64,000 nucleotides of DNA from Diaporthe sp. PMI_573 (GCA_021399435.1 JAJTUP010000102.1:1-64000), one strand, 5' to 3'; positions 45,365 to 56,559 are shown, numbered from the stretch's first letter. Numbers and translations: made by a program. Notes: generated by a model not told the origin, from the letters alone.

Positions 45365-47762
45365 ATACATAATGTTTCCTCAAATGCATACCAACATCAA
45401 ATGTAGCCCAAGTTGTGATGAAAGGCAGTTTCGGAGGCACAGGGATGTTTAGAAAGAAATAAGACCCCTGTTCGACAGCTGAGCGTACGTCATGTCGCGT
45501 GATTGGAATTGCAGATACAGCTTGAATAACTCCGGAAGTGCTCTCCGGTGGATCGCCAGGCTGGCGAGCCAGCCCATCAGCTGCTTGTTTGGAAATTTGG
45601 AATGTAAAGAAACATCTCATCTGACCACGGCTATCCAAAGCTGTTGCAAGGATGATTAAAGTGAATTTTTGATTACCACTAGCATGATTCCCAAGGGCAC
45701 ACAACACCTGTTCTTTGTCCACAACATAGGATGTGGAGTTGAACGATGGATCTGCGTCCAGTCAGTTAAACAGAATGGAAAGAGGGGAAGAAGCGTAGCT
45801 ACCATCTGAAATCACATCTGTTTGGTCAACTTTATCGTGTGTATGCCGGCGAGGCACTAGGCCCCGAATCGGGGAATCAGTGTCCTGTGGCTGTGGCCTT
45901 GGGTTTCGGCAGCCTGGTGATGGTGAGAGGGCTTCTGCCGGGAGAGCAGATGGCTGGCTGCTGGTAGCAGTGATCGCATGAAGATCGGTCACAGCACAGT
46001 AAGAGATTCTGGTGTTGGTTACACCCGTTTCCTGGTGTGGAGTCTTGTTCGGCTCGAATTCTTGAAACCCAGCATGTTCACGCTGTATGCTCTGGTAGTG
46101 TTGAAGGGCTTTTTGGACTGCTGTAGAGAGCGCATCGAAGCCAACGCCCTCGTCGTTGATAATTCTAGCGAAAAATGTAAGAAAACGGTTTTCAAGGCCA
46201 GAGATTTGAGGCTCTTCAACTTCAGCTGGGTGTGTCGGCTTCTCAAGAAGGGGATGAGAAACCTTCTGTTTTTTCGCCGAGGGGATACATCCTGGACTTG
46301 CCCTTTTCGCTTTCTGAGCCTCCACTAACATTTGGGAAGGCGATGGCAAAGACGGTGTCGAGGTTGGGGAACTGTCTGAAGATGAAAAGTGGGAGGTTAA
46401 CGGCTGAGGTGACGTCGAAGGCAAGGAAGCATCCCTAGCTTCAGCTGATGAATACCGGGTGGGTAACAGTGGAGATGACAGAGTACCCTCAACCTCCTCA
46501 GCTTCTGCCCTGGCCTCTGATGGTGATCGACGGGGTGTTGGTTGAGGCAAGGATGAGACGGTTGTAGACTCTGCTAATGGAAGCTGGGAGGGTAATGGCG
46601 CTGTTGCGAGTCGAGGCGATGAAGACAAATTTGCGCAGTCGACTGGTGAGTGCTGTTGTGACAACGAAATACAAAGCGAAGCTATGGTTGCGGAGGGAGC
46701 GTGCTCAACATTGTCGACTTCTGGTAACTGCTGCGGAGGCGAGGTGATAGTAGTCGGCGGTGATGATGGGGGCAATGGCGTATCCCAGTCTGGCTGGGCT
46801 GGCGATGGCTGGGTGCCTTGTGACGATGCTGGCGGTGGTGTTGATGATCGGGGTAGCGGCGCATCCCAGTCTGGCTGGGCTGGCGATGGCTGGGTGCCTT
46901 GTGACGATGCTGGCGGTGGTGTTGATGATCGGGGTAGCGGCGCATCCCAGTCTGGCTGGGCTGGCGATGGCTGGGTGCCTTGTGACGATGCTGGCGGTGG
47001 TGTTGATGATGGGGGCAACGGCGTGTCCTGGTCTGGCGGGGCTGGCGATGGCTGGGTATCTTGTGATAATACTGAAGGTTGTGTTGATCGGTGTGCGGCT
47101 CTGCCCGAATTAGTGTTTTTCTCCGCCCATTTCTCCCGCACAAGGAGCCCATATTTGTCCAGACCAAAGCCTTCCAGATTTGATACAATGACCTTTGGAT
47201 ATTCACCAGACCGAAGCTTGGCTAAATCGCATTGTTCAATCGGATTGATGTGGTCTTTCACCTTTGGTGTCCGCCCATCTTTACTGGGCTGTGCTCTTTG
47301 GTAGATGCATTGATTCAAGATCACCACAGCCTCTTCCCACCTCCTCACTTTCTTTGCGGCTGCGCAAAGTGTGTCGCAGTATTTCCTTTGCCTTGAGAGA
47401 AAACCATAATGACGCACCAATTCCGCCTTCCATAAGTCAGCAACAGTCCTAATGGCCTGCAGGCGCTTCTGACCCTCCGTCGAGATGTTGTTGAACCGCG
47501 TCCAATCACCACCATCCTGCTGTTTGAGATATTGTTGGAAGACAAGTGAATGAACAGCACAAAGGGCTTCGACATGCTGATATTTGTCAACCAGCTTATC
47601 CCTGGCTCCTTCGCACAAGCGCACTCTGTGGTTCTCTTTGGCCTGCTGTAGCGATTCAATAAGGTCATGAATGTTTTGTCCATCGTTCTCTGGGAGCACC
47701 TCAAGAGCTGAGTCAAGGTTACGCTGGTGACCTGTTTTGCTGTTGTGTCGAGATGAAGGCAT
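45354..47762 (-). CDS. Large Pro/Ser-rich protein with 27-residue tandem repeats (785 aa)
   Basis: Exons 47762-45803 and 45751-45354 join through a 51-nt intron (GTAGCT...ACTGAC...CGCAG, phase 1). I start at the ATG giving MPSSRHNSKTGHQR rather than 17 codons upstream. Residues 1-215 are charged and helical, possibly a coiled-coil or nuclear scaffold region. Residues about 235-335 are tandem repeats with the core PPPASSQGTQPSPAQPDWD. A Ser/Pro-rich linker follows, then a basic cluster SAKKQKVSH that may be a nuclear localisation signal, then a helical segment NRFLTFFARIINDEGVGFDA. The last exon (CALGNHASGNQKFTLIILAT, ITTWATFDVGMHLRKHY) looks globular. The family is unrecognised; a nuclear location is inferred from the basic cluster only. 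Confidence 0.6.
46785..47065. repeat. 81-bp coding minisatellite, about 3.5 units
   Basis: An 81-bp unit encoding 27 residues is repeated about three and a half times. The central units are nearly identical at the nucleotide level, whereas the outer units have diverged (Asp-Thr-Pro-Leu-Pro-Pro variants). The near-identity of adjacent units implies recent expansion. Confidence 0.85.
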
Positions 47763-49015
47763 ACTTAGATGACAGCTAAAGATGATGATTTTTTTTCGAC
47801 TATGGATGACCATAGGGTATCTCTGGCAAAGATATGAATAAGTACTGGTGGGTGAGTTTTAGTTGTATGCAACCTCCGAAATATACCAAAAACCTCCCAC
47901 CAGTACTTCAATGGGCCCATGCTTGTACGGCCGCAGAGGTCTCCGTTAGATGAAACGACAGGGGATCAACTGTACAGTGAATGCACACGTGAGACACCAC
48001 GGACACCATGGACACCAACAGCTTAATGCGAAAGCCAGGGAGGTGTAGACAGCCTGCTGCATGCAGCTTAATGCTAAAACAAACAGAGTCAGCTGCAGGG
48101 GTCTAGACGTTATGAGCCAAGGAAAAAGCAGATATCCCAGTCCTGGACGGCTCTGTACGCAATGCGACTTGTGCGACTACGCCATGCTATGTAAGCCTTT
48201 GTCACGCACACCAGCTCATTGGTCACTTGGCTCATTTGGGCAGGTGCTCCGCATGTACATGCGTGGGTCGCGCAGGAGCTGAAAGAGTTGGTGTGGTCTG
48301 TCTCCGGAGGTGTGGCTGTTGCGGGGTAATGGACTTTCCAAGTAAGCCTAAGGTCACAAAGACCGCAACGATCGCACATTGCGGTGGCGAACAAGTCACT
48401 GCCTTGATATTACCCCGTGCCGTCTTACGATCCAGGGCAATAGAGCACAGGCCACGACACCTCGTGCAAAAGACCGCTGGCGCCACTGAGCCCCTTACAT
48501 CTCCCGAGAAGTGTCAGATCAGCACCGTTACAGCCCCAGCAAACTTGCTGTTGCGCACACAGCCAATTTCAGTGCCCTTGGCTTTCCAGAGAGACAATAA
48601 TGCCATCTTATGTCTGTGAAATCCAAGTAAGCCAAGCTATCGAGATTGCCTGATCGATCCCTTCAGAGTGCCACCACATGCCAGAAGCGAAAGGCATATT
48701 ACCATTCACGACCTTGTCCATGTAGCATCACACAGGTATTAATCTAGCTATTTATGCATTGGAAAGGGGCACCGGCACAGGTGAGGCACGAGTCGGTCCC
48801 CCGCAACGATCCGTACCTCAGCCAGCAGTGCTGCGCCGCAGCCGGCATAAGTCGTCCAGCACGGTCACTTGCGATGGATTTTGTGTAGTTCTCAAGACAC
48901 CCAGACTGAAATGCAGGTAATAGAGACAGTAATATTCAACGGGCAGGAATATGACAATCATGCTTGCTCATACTCGCCAGGGCACCTTATGGCTTTGTGG
49001 AGATCACTGTAGAAA
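47763..49015. other. Intergenic with an old repeat copy at about 48355-48560
   Basis: No gene is supported. The stretch 48355-48560 is a diverged direct copy of the sequence at about 49015-49190 (shared blocks include CCGTGCCGTCT and AAGACCG), so it belongs to the repeat family described in the next entries. Confidence 0.45.
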
Positions 49016-49099
49016 CATCTTGGAGGTGAGGCAAAGAGGCCCATCTTGATCCCTCTCCGTGCCGTCTCACAGTCTTGGGCAACCAAGTACGGGCACCTC

Positions 49100-49290
49100 T
49101 CGAGTCAGAAGACCGTTGACGGGGCATTGGGCTCGACCGTCTCCTCGAAAAGGGTTAGGTCAATAGTTGCTTTTTAGAGTGTGGCAACTCGCCATATATT
49201 CGATGGCCAGACTGCGCCGCAGCCAACTGGCCGGCCGGGACTTCCACTCGCTCCAACTGGAGTTTAAAGCGGTATCTACCTCGTGCAGAT
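49100..49290 (+). repeat. Left arm of a large inverted repeat
   Basis: This arm matches the reverse complement of 49605-49810 over nearly its full length, including CAGAAGACCG, CTCCTCGA, TTGCTTTTT, TGTGGCAAC and GCGGTATCTACCTCG in the same order. Identity by eye is about 75-80 percent. No coding capacity is seen in the arm. Confidence 0.75.
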
Positions 49291-49604
49291 AGGGGATAGG
49301 CTGCACGAAATGGCAGGTTCCTAAGCATGACTAGGTCAAGGGTATGTCACTCACTGGCAGGCGTATTTACGGCACAGCCGTTTCGCGGACTACGGGACGC
49401 GGGCGTCGCCTCGCGTGATAGGTTCAAGCCCGGCAGGGTGGCAGATGGAACGGTAGCTCCCCGAGACACGTCTGGGAGGATTGTGGTAGGTGGAGCTCGC
49501 TTCCAGTAATGCCAGGGTACAAAAGGCAACTAATGGAGTTGCAGGCCATCCTATTATCACCTTGCAGGCCTTGTCCCCTCCATGACTACAGCTTGCAGGC
49601 GCCT

Positions 49605-49810
49605 GTCCCCGCTCTGCGCGAGGTAGATACCGCTTCAACCGCCAGTGAGAGCGAGGCTGGGTGTCTCGGCCAGCCGGCTGGCTGCGACGCGGCCTGGCTA
49701 TTGAATGCATAGACGGTTGCCACATTCTTGAAAAAGCAACAGTACTGATCTGAACCTTCTCGAGGAGATAGTTAAGCCCAATACCCCGCTAACGGTCTTC
49801 TGACAGGAGA
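49605..49810 (-). repeat. Right arm of a large inverted repeat
   Basis: This is the reverse-complement partner of 49100-49290, with a spacer of about 315 bp. The outer end of this arm touches the MTO1 gene fragment. A further partial copy, in the same orientation as this locus's plus strand, occurs at 56868-56945. The arrangement is that of a fold-back element or a head-to-head repeat insertion. Confidence 0.75.
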
Positions 49811-50035
49811 TTCGAGAGGTGCTCCAATGCAAAGATTGTGAGAGGTGTTGAGCTTTGGGGTGACGAGGGCGGTACGAGCGTTGGAAAGGGCGGCCGCGGC
49901 GCATGCTTTGGAGCCAGCGTGGCCGCCGCCGCCTATTACCACGACATCTGGATGTTTCTGCTGTGGTCTCCATAGATCGGATAAAGTCATGAAGCCATAA
50001 GGTGCCATGACGAGTAGAGGCATGATTTTCATCAT
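49772..50035 (-). pseudogene. Fragment of MTO1/MnmG (tRNA uridine modification) gene
   Basis: DVVVIGGGGHAGSKACAAAA followed by ARTALVTPKLNT is the N-terminal FAD-binding (Rossmann) motif of MTO1/MnmG/GidA, the mitochondrial enzyme that makes 5-carboxymethylaminomethyl-uridine at the tRNA wobble position. Only the first 60 or so residues are present. The frame then runs into repeat DNA at the outer edge of the inverted repeat and stops. Cys and Glu of the usual His-Ala-Gly-Cys-Glu-Ala are replaced by Ser and Lys, and a Gly is inserted. The fragment cannot be functional; the real gene must lie elsewhere. Confidence 0.7.
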
Positions 50036-50133
50036 CCTGCCTGTTGAATATCTATCTCTATTACCTGTATTTCAGTCTGGGTGTCTTGAAAACTATATGA
50101 TCCTCGCAAGTGACCGTGCTGGATGATACTACG

Positions 50134-50790
50134 CTAGCCGCAGACCGCAGATGTAGTGGTATTATCCTCTGCCTCCAGTTTGCTATCCTCTTCGTCCTCA
50201 AACTCAAGTTCACCGAAAGGAAATGATTTTGGATATTGTGTAGGACATGCACTTCCCCTTCTCTGATGTGCTTGTAAGCTAGACAACCACGTCGTTTGAA
50301 AAGCACAATTACGATTACTACAGCGGTAGAATCGCACCCTAATGCGTCGTGCTATGGCTGCAAACCGATGCTCCATTTCAAGTGCGGATTTAACCCTGAT
50401 GTGTTTCTTGATGGGGCCTTGCTCAGTAGCGACATATTTGCAATATCTGGCAGGGCACTTGTTTTCCTCATTGTGTTCGCGGCGTATATGGGAAATGAGT
50501 TCTTTGCTGGTGGAGAATTGTTTCCCGCAGCATTGAAAGTGCTCGATGTTTGATGATGGAGGTGACGTGTTTTCGGCCGATGCTGACGATAGGGCGATAG
50601 GGCGTGTATCAGTAGGTCGTATCTCATTGCTTTCGTGGTTGATAACGATCTCGTCATCGTACCGATCTAAGGAAATCCAGTATGGAAGGTAGAGTCATTA
50701 GAAATCTGTAAAGTTTCCCGGAAGCTCACACTCAGGACGAACACCACAGTCGACAGCAGCTGCCTCCACGGTTTCGGACTCGCGTTCAGG
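50134..50790 (-). CDS. C2H2-type zinc-finger protein, 5' end unresolved
   Basis: The last exon (about 50670-50134) encodes three Cys/His units: CCGKQFSTSKELISHIRREH, CPARYCKYVATEQGPIKKH and CSNRNCAFQTTWLSSLQAH. The spacing fits C2H2 fingers, the last with a wider Cys pair. An acidic tail (ELEFEDEEDSKLEAEDN) follows. An upstream exon ending near 50731 (ESETVEAAAVDCGVRPE) joins through a 62-nt intron with a CTAATGAC branch site, in phase. Beyond about 50790 the frame meets a stop without an ATG, so the start exon is missing or the gene is truncated. The role is presumably nucleic-acid binding. Confidence 0.5.
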
Positions 50791-51502
50791 TATGGCAAGT
50801 ATTATTTAGAGACATTGGAAGGCACCCTAATTTCGACACCCAACTCTTTCATTTCGACATCCAACTTTTGTTTGCGCGCGCACTTGTGCTGGAGTTCTCG
50901 AGTGATATCAAACAATGACGCCATGGTTGGATCGTGTCAGTGATAACGACTGGCTGGCTGTCGACAACATGGTGGGGTAGAGAGGTTCTAGATAGGATCG
51001 GATGTGTTAACCTACTTATGGGGATCAGGCTGCGGCGCAGCGCTGGCCAACTGGTCGAGATTGGCTGTTCGTGGTTCGCGGCGAGCGGGGGGGGCGCCTC
51101 GTGCCTCATCTGCGTTGCTGCCCCCTTTCCAATGCATAAGTTTTAGCCCTAGAGGAGTACCTGTGCGGCCGATCCTACATGGACAAGGTCGATCGTCTGG
51201 AAAGGTATATTTCATTTCTGGCACGTTTGTTGCTGTGGCTGTGTGGTCGAATTCTTTCGCACTTACCAACCCGGCCAACTCGCTCGCCGGGAGCGGCCAC
51301 TTTCACGAAAACATCTCTTTTGCACAGGACATGAGCAGACACGAGATATTCATCCTAATTTTCATTCAGGTTTCGACGCTTGCTCTGCTCTCCCACGCAT
51401 GGGCGGGTAAGGAATCCACCAGTCGGACTTGACGGCGTCAACTGTTCTCGTCACCGTTCCCTCATCCGTGAATACCTGAGCTTGCCAGAATTTTGTCCCT
51501 GT
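50791..51502. other. Intergenic, nothing recognised
   Basis: The frames 51004-51432 (plus) and 51012-51278 (minus) are mutual shadows with no motif. No repeat or RNA gene was identified. Confidence 0.35.
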
Positions 51503-52673
51503 CTAAACCATCGTATCGGTCTCAGGTAGTGTCCCTTTTGTTGTCCTTTTGGAGGGCCCCCGGCGTAACATTTCCCTCTTATATCCCGCGCCCACTATCC
51601 AAATTATCACGACCTGTGCCATCTCTTTGCCCATATACCCCAGTCTCAGCACCCTTTGAATCTCACGTGGCGCCGGATGTGGGCGACGTGCCGAGTTGTG
51701 TGTGATCTCTTGGTGGAGACGCTGGTCTGGTAATGCATACTGTGCTCTCAGAAATGGCAAGACGGGCTTCGTATCGGCCGAGGCCTTCCACATCTTGACC
51801 ACCTTTTCATCTGTATGGAGGATCATAGGGAGGATGAGGATGAAAGCGTGTGGTTCGGGAGGATTCGCAATAAGCACAAGCAAGCCTAAAGCTAAGAGGA
51901 CGCAGACTCGACGGCGAAAATCCGACTGCCTTAGGCTCCGCGAGCTGTTTGCATAGATCGGAAAGACACCTTCTTTGCCACTATCCAATGTTAGTATCCT
52001 AAACCTAGTGAGAAGCAATGAACTCACGCTGCATTTTCTTTCTGACGTCGATACACCGATACATCAGAAATAAGTTTCTTGGATTTCACTGGAGGACAAG
52101 AGGCAGGCACAGCGTTAATATAGAAGCTCCACATGCAAATGGCCAGCTGCAACCCGCCTTCGAGAACGCCAGGAAGGTTGTGATGCTCTGGTCGAGCAGC
52201 CCGAGGGAGGCTTGGAGGGCGTCAGGAATCGCTGTGGCTTTTCGATTCGCCCTGGACGCTGCTTTCTTGGATTCGTCCGACTGCTCAGGGGCGGCGGTCA
52301 CAGCGTTGAATGCCTTGAATACTGCCGCATCAAAAGATAAGACAATCTCCGCCCAACTAAGCTGCACCACGCAATTGGAAACCTCACTAAGAACGAGAAA
52401 AACAGTAGACTGCTGGCCTGACGGATAGAAATAGGCAATGTACTTGAGGCAGTAAGAGTGAAGTTTAAAAGTAGCACACAAGGCTGCGTAGACAAGATCA
52501 GACGAGAACAGCCCTTGGGAGGCGTCAGGCCTGGTGGACGGACCCATTGGAGCCTTCTCAAGTAAACTTGTCCACTCATCCGGCATTTTTGCTTGGAAAG
52601 CGGAGAAAGAGAGTTTCATAAGTGCGTCGTGCAAGGTACCAACACTACTAATATTTTCAGAAGGACACCTCAC
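51503..52673 (-). CDS. Uncharacterised protein with hydrophobic segments, multi-exon
   Basis: Exon 1 (52673-52086 region) encodes a helical protein with MPDEWTSLLEKAP, LSWAEIVLSFDAAVFKAFNA and a hydrophobic C-terminal stretch (SILTLCLPLVLQ). A GTGAAA donor and CGTCAG acceptor, then GTGAGT...CTAAC...GATAG, suggest two short introns between 52085 and 51980. The phases do not all agree, so boundaries are uncertain. The second part contains VCVLLALGLLVLIANPP and HAFILILPMILHTDEK, two likely membrane helices. No family is recognised. It could be two adjacent damaged frames rather than one gene. Confidence 0.35.
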
Positions 52674-53350
52674 GCCATTTTAATTTCCGCCGACGGCCTC
52701 CTGCCCCAATAGATTCATGCTACTCTGAACTATTATCTCCGGCCCGCATCTTCTGCCGCCACCTTTGTAGTGTGTTCTCGGGGAGACGAGTTGAGAGCGC
52801 ATATGCATGTTGCTTTGTTGGTCATGCCTCGCCTCCTGCAGCCGGGGGGATCAAGGATCACGCCGGGGCCACACGCCTTCCTCATCCGGTCCCCCCTGGG
52901 ATGCAATACGAGATGGGCGTCAATGGACGTCGGTCCCATTCCTCAAATGTGGAAGACTCGTCCACCGTGTCAACTCGCTACCGGTGGCTGATCAGAGATC
53001 GACTGCCCGGCGGACATGGGAACATCACTCCAAGAGCTGCTGGCTGGCTGTCATGGCGCAGACGCGCAATAGAGCAGTGGCTCCCTTGCCGTAACCAATG
53101 TTCCCAGCCACGAATCGAGCGCCCGGATGCCAATGTCATCTCCTTTTGTTCCCCGAGTCGCCGAATGACTGTGCTGTTACCACCACGGTAGGGTTACGGC
53201 CTGTAGGCCTTCATTGAAACTGTCATTAGATCGAACTCGGACGTGTAAATTATTGAAGGTATATATCTTATCAACATCTGTCCAGATAGAAAGCATTTGT
53301 CCTTGCCTTGTTTACGTCACTTGCGAACTGCACTTCTGACAGCACTCAGG
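52674..53350. other. Intergenic, nothing recognised
   Basis: Overlapping plus-strand frames at 52770-53191 are composition shadows without motifs. No repeats or RNA genes were seen. Confidence 0.35.
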
Positions 53351-54316
53351 ATGCCCCAAGACGGTCTCTTCCAGCTTATTGATGGGTGGGCTGCCTTCGT
53401 TTTTGCCGATGCAGCCGTCATCGCCTGGTTCGTCATTTGCCTGCGTCAGCCCAACCAGTGGACTCGCTTCCGAATGCCATGGTTCGAATGGAGGCTCGCC
53501 TGTCTACTTCCTCTATTCTCTTTATCAATAACCCTCTTGCTGGCTACCTCGCTTCTATTGAGCTGGATCAGCAGAATCCCAGAGTCATTTCAGCTCCCCT
53601 TTCTTATAACCTTGCGAGCTACCTGCATTTTCTTAATCACATTTATCGGAGTAAGTTTAACAATTCTCGTGCTTAGTGATGGTCTCTATGATGATATGCT
53701 TGGAAGTTCTTTGAAATATTTTATCCTTTTCTTGAATGCAATCTAGGGCAACGCTACGATTTAATTCTATGCAGATATGGTTTCATGTTGAGAACAACGC
53801 TTTTTATTTGGATTACTGTTATTCTTGAATGTGGGCTGTTTGGTGTGGGTATATGGAGGAGCATGGCTGATTCAAATCGCGACCTCACTGCAGCGGCGCT
53901 TGTTCTGCAGCGAGCGCTTACTACCGCCGCATGTCCCCGTCTTGTTCAGACGCTCTGGAAGCGCAAGCATAGGCGCATGCTCATGGTAGCAGCAGCCTGC
54001 TTTGTCACAACCACAACTTCTCTGATATTGTTTGCTTTCTCAGCAAAAGGGAAGCTGCCTGTTTCAACATCTCCTCAATGTCTTCTTTGCGCGCTCTCAC
54101 TTGGGATTAAATGGTCGGCGTACAAAGACCATGCTACGCTGGAGACACCCCCGATTCTGGATGGTTCCAATTGGGGTCATATCTCTAGTCCGTCAGAAGT
54201 ACGCATGGAGTCACGATGCCTTCAGCAAGGGTGAGCCTGGAATTTGTTGGAATCAGGAGTGGATAGACGTGAGGGGCCTAGGATGGCACTTCAGTATGAG
54301 CTGGGATGCTCTTTGA
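53351..54316 (+). CDS. Multi-pass membrane protein, uncharacterised
   Basis: From ATG 53351 (MPQDGLFQLIDGWAAFVFAD) the first exon encodes three hydrophobic helices: AAVIAWFVICL, FSLSITLLLATSLLLS and TCIFLITFIGVSLTILVL. A donor near 53685 and acceptor CTAG near 53747 (65 nt) would join in phase to a second exon with FMLRTTLFIWITVILECGLF and MLMVAAACFVTTTTSLILF. A later frame change (about 54040) leads to FFARSHLGLNGRR and HPRFWMVPIGVISLV, ending at 54316, so another intron or a frameshift is needed. Six or so transmembrane helices are expected, as in many fungal membrane proteins of unknown function. Confidence 0.4.
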
Positions 54317-55638
54317 ACAAGAGGCATCTCGGCCACCTCCAGATTGATCGGGTCAGGCTGCGGTGCAACAGCCACGGTCCAATATGGCCTTTTTGCAGGG
54401 GAGAGGGTGCACCTGTCTGCGTTAGTGCTCATTCGCCATGTATAAGCTACACCTCGACGGCTGGAAGGATTGCAGTCGGGAATCGATGCCATGTCTGGGA
54501 AGGATGATGAAGGTCCGGGAAGAATGGTGGAATCACTGCTTGTAGAACTCCAATCAAAAACACCGAGTATGAGAAACAGAACGCATACAAGGTGACGGTC
54601 GCATGGTCACACTCGAAAAGGCCGGAACGCGTTATAGGTAGACGCCTTAAAGCCGGCTGCAGCGGCCTTCGCTCGCCATTCTTGGAGACGGAGAACTGAT
54701 CTGCATCGGGGCGCCGTGCCAGGCAACAGTTGATCCCGAGAAGAACAATTTACGCCATTCTAAATTCAAATGACGGCCTCTTAGTCTCCAGAAGCATTCC
54801 TCCTTCCCTCAACCACACCCGTACCTCTCCCAACCGCCTCTGCAAGGCGTTCCTAATGGGACCTCGGATGCGACCTACAGAGCACATTATTCATGTCTCT
54901 GTTTGGCTGTGCCTCGTCCCCAAAGGCGCAAGCTGGTGCCACATGCCTTTTCATCCGCACCCTCTGAGTGCCCAGGAGGGCAGGGGCATGGATAGTAGCA
55001 TCGTTCTGGTAGCACAACTCAACCAGAGACTGTCTGCATGAAGAGAGACTGCGTCCGCAGTAGCTTGTCCATCTCAACCTGGTCGAATTGAAACTGGAAC
55101 ACAGCAGGGATCCAAATTAGCAACCCGGCACGGAGGTCCATCCGAAGCCGGTCCGGAACTTCAGGTATGCAGCCGCGGCCGCCACATGTCTGGCCTTGTC
55201 CCCTCCATGACTACAGCTTGTAGGCCTTGTCTGCACACAGCATTTGGCCCGAGCGGGCCACCGGTGAGTGTTTTGGGCAGGTATACCGGGACAACGTCTC
55301 CTTGCTCTGCAAGGACCGACTGTAGCCTCCACAAAATTGCTTGCCCTGTCCCCTGGATTCCGAGTTCTCGAGGCTGATCCGCTGAAAATACGTAGACCGG
55401 AGACTAGGATGTGCACCCACTATGCACACGGCTGAAGGTGGTGAGGAAGAGAGGGGAAGAGACGTTCCCATCCCCGTGGACACTCCAAGTTCCATAGACC
55501 GATGACTTGAGGACACAGCCAGCCTGCATAAAGTTTGGGATTCAGGCGAGCCAGATCTTAGAGTGATGTTCCTTTTCAATTCCAGCTTCAGCTCTATCGT
55601 TCATTCTTATCTATTTTTTTTTTTTTGATCAACAAACC
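54317..55638. other. Intergenic with a short dispersed repeat
   Basis: No gene is supported. A segment of about 34 bp at 55192-55225 is nearly identical to 49567-49600. A T10-plus homopolymer run precedes the next gene at about 55614-55625. Confidence 0.45.
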
Positions 55639-56559
55639 ATGGAGACTGAACGGCCCACGCACCCTCACTCCGTTGGATCCCCAGAGGATAGTCACTCACC
55701 CACAGCGTCGCAACTTTCATCCAGCGAGAGGTGCGGCATGAACGCATCGCCCTCAACGGACACAACGGCTCCTGCCTCTCCGACAGAAATAATGGAGGAC
55801 TCACCCGATGAGGAGTGTAAGACACTGGCTTCTTCCTTCACCTGACACCAAATAACTTCTACTGACCCAAAACACGATAGGAATCCGGCACTCCTGTCCG
55901 AGCAAAGCGTCACTGCAGGACAATGATATGGATCCAAGTCCTTCCGAGCCAGCGAGTATCCCGAAGGTCGATGAATTCCAGGATGGAACGACTCCTGCCC
56001 CATTTGCCAATATTTTCGAGATCTTCGGTCCTCTGCCTGTCGAGCTTGTCGGCCGTGAGATTCGAACAACAGCCGTTCAGTTGGAGTTGGACGAAGATTT
56101 CTTCAAATTTCTTTCTAAGGGGCCTCTCTACATGACTGTCAGACTACGTGACCTGAACACCCCGAAAAACTTGGACTCAGCTTTGGAGTGCGAAGAGTCC
56201 TTCAAAAGCGATCTGCCCATCGCAGGGCGTAGCTACAATGGTGTACGGGTCCTAGGGTTTACTTTTTACACTCATTCGATGCGGGTGAAGGAGGAGGGCA
56301 GCTATCGCTTAGTCTACTCATTTCCCTTCCCGGATCCCAAGGGCTTCACTGGGATCAAGATTTTAGGAAGTTCGGGTTTTGTCACCAACCATCGTCCTGG
56401 TTTCAGTAAGTGGTCATGAAGGCAATTCGCAGAGAATTCTGGCTAATGCCCTGTACAGCATACGATCAAATGAAGTTCATTGAGGAGCAGGAGCGGCAAG
56501 GCCGTCTTCGACTTCGCCAGGATGGAGGACTCGATATCCTCGTTGCTCGGTCGGGTTAG
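55639..56559 (+). CDS. Velvet-like domain protein, copy B (267 aa, possibly disabled)
   Basis: Exons are 55639-55816, 55881-56405 and 56459-56559, with intron donors GTAAGA and GTAAGT. The C-terminal two exons parallel copy A closely: VGREIRTTAVQLELDEDFF, then GPLYMTVRLRDLNTPKN, then FTFYTHSMRVKEEGSYRLVY, SSGFVTNHRPGF, and a last exon with IEEQERQGRLRLRQDGG. The pattern is that of a velvet domain, more convincingly here than in copy A because of the Pro-Gly-Phe turn and the QGxLRxR end. At the first splice junction the predicted codon is T|GA, a stop, where copy A has C at the donor side. Either another splice site is used or the copy is disabled. The N-terminus is Ser/Thr/Pro-rich and disordered. 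Confidence 0.5.

Noticed and set aside
46785..47065. Tandem repeats as a CRISPR array
   Set aside because: Units are contiguous without spacers, in coding frame, in a eukaryotic gene.
46684..47304. 206-codon Gly/Asp/Val-rich plus-strand frame
   Set aside because: Antisense shadow of the 81-bp coding repeats of the 785-aa gene.
49425..49445. tRNA-like B-box sequence (GGTTCAAGCCC)
   Set aside because: Flanking sequence does not fold into a cloverleaf and no A-box is present at the right distance.
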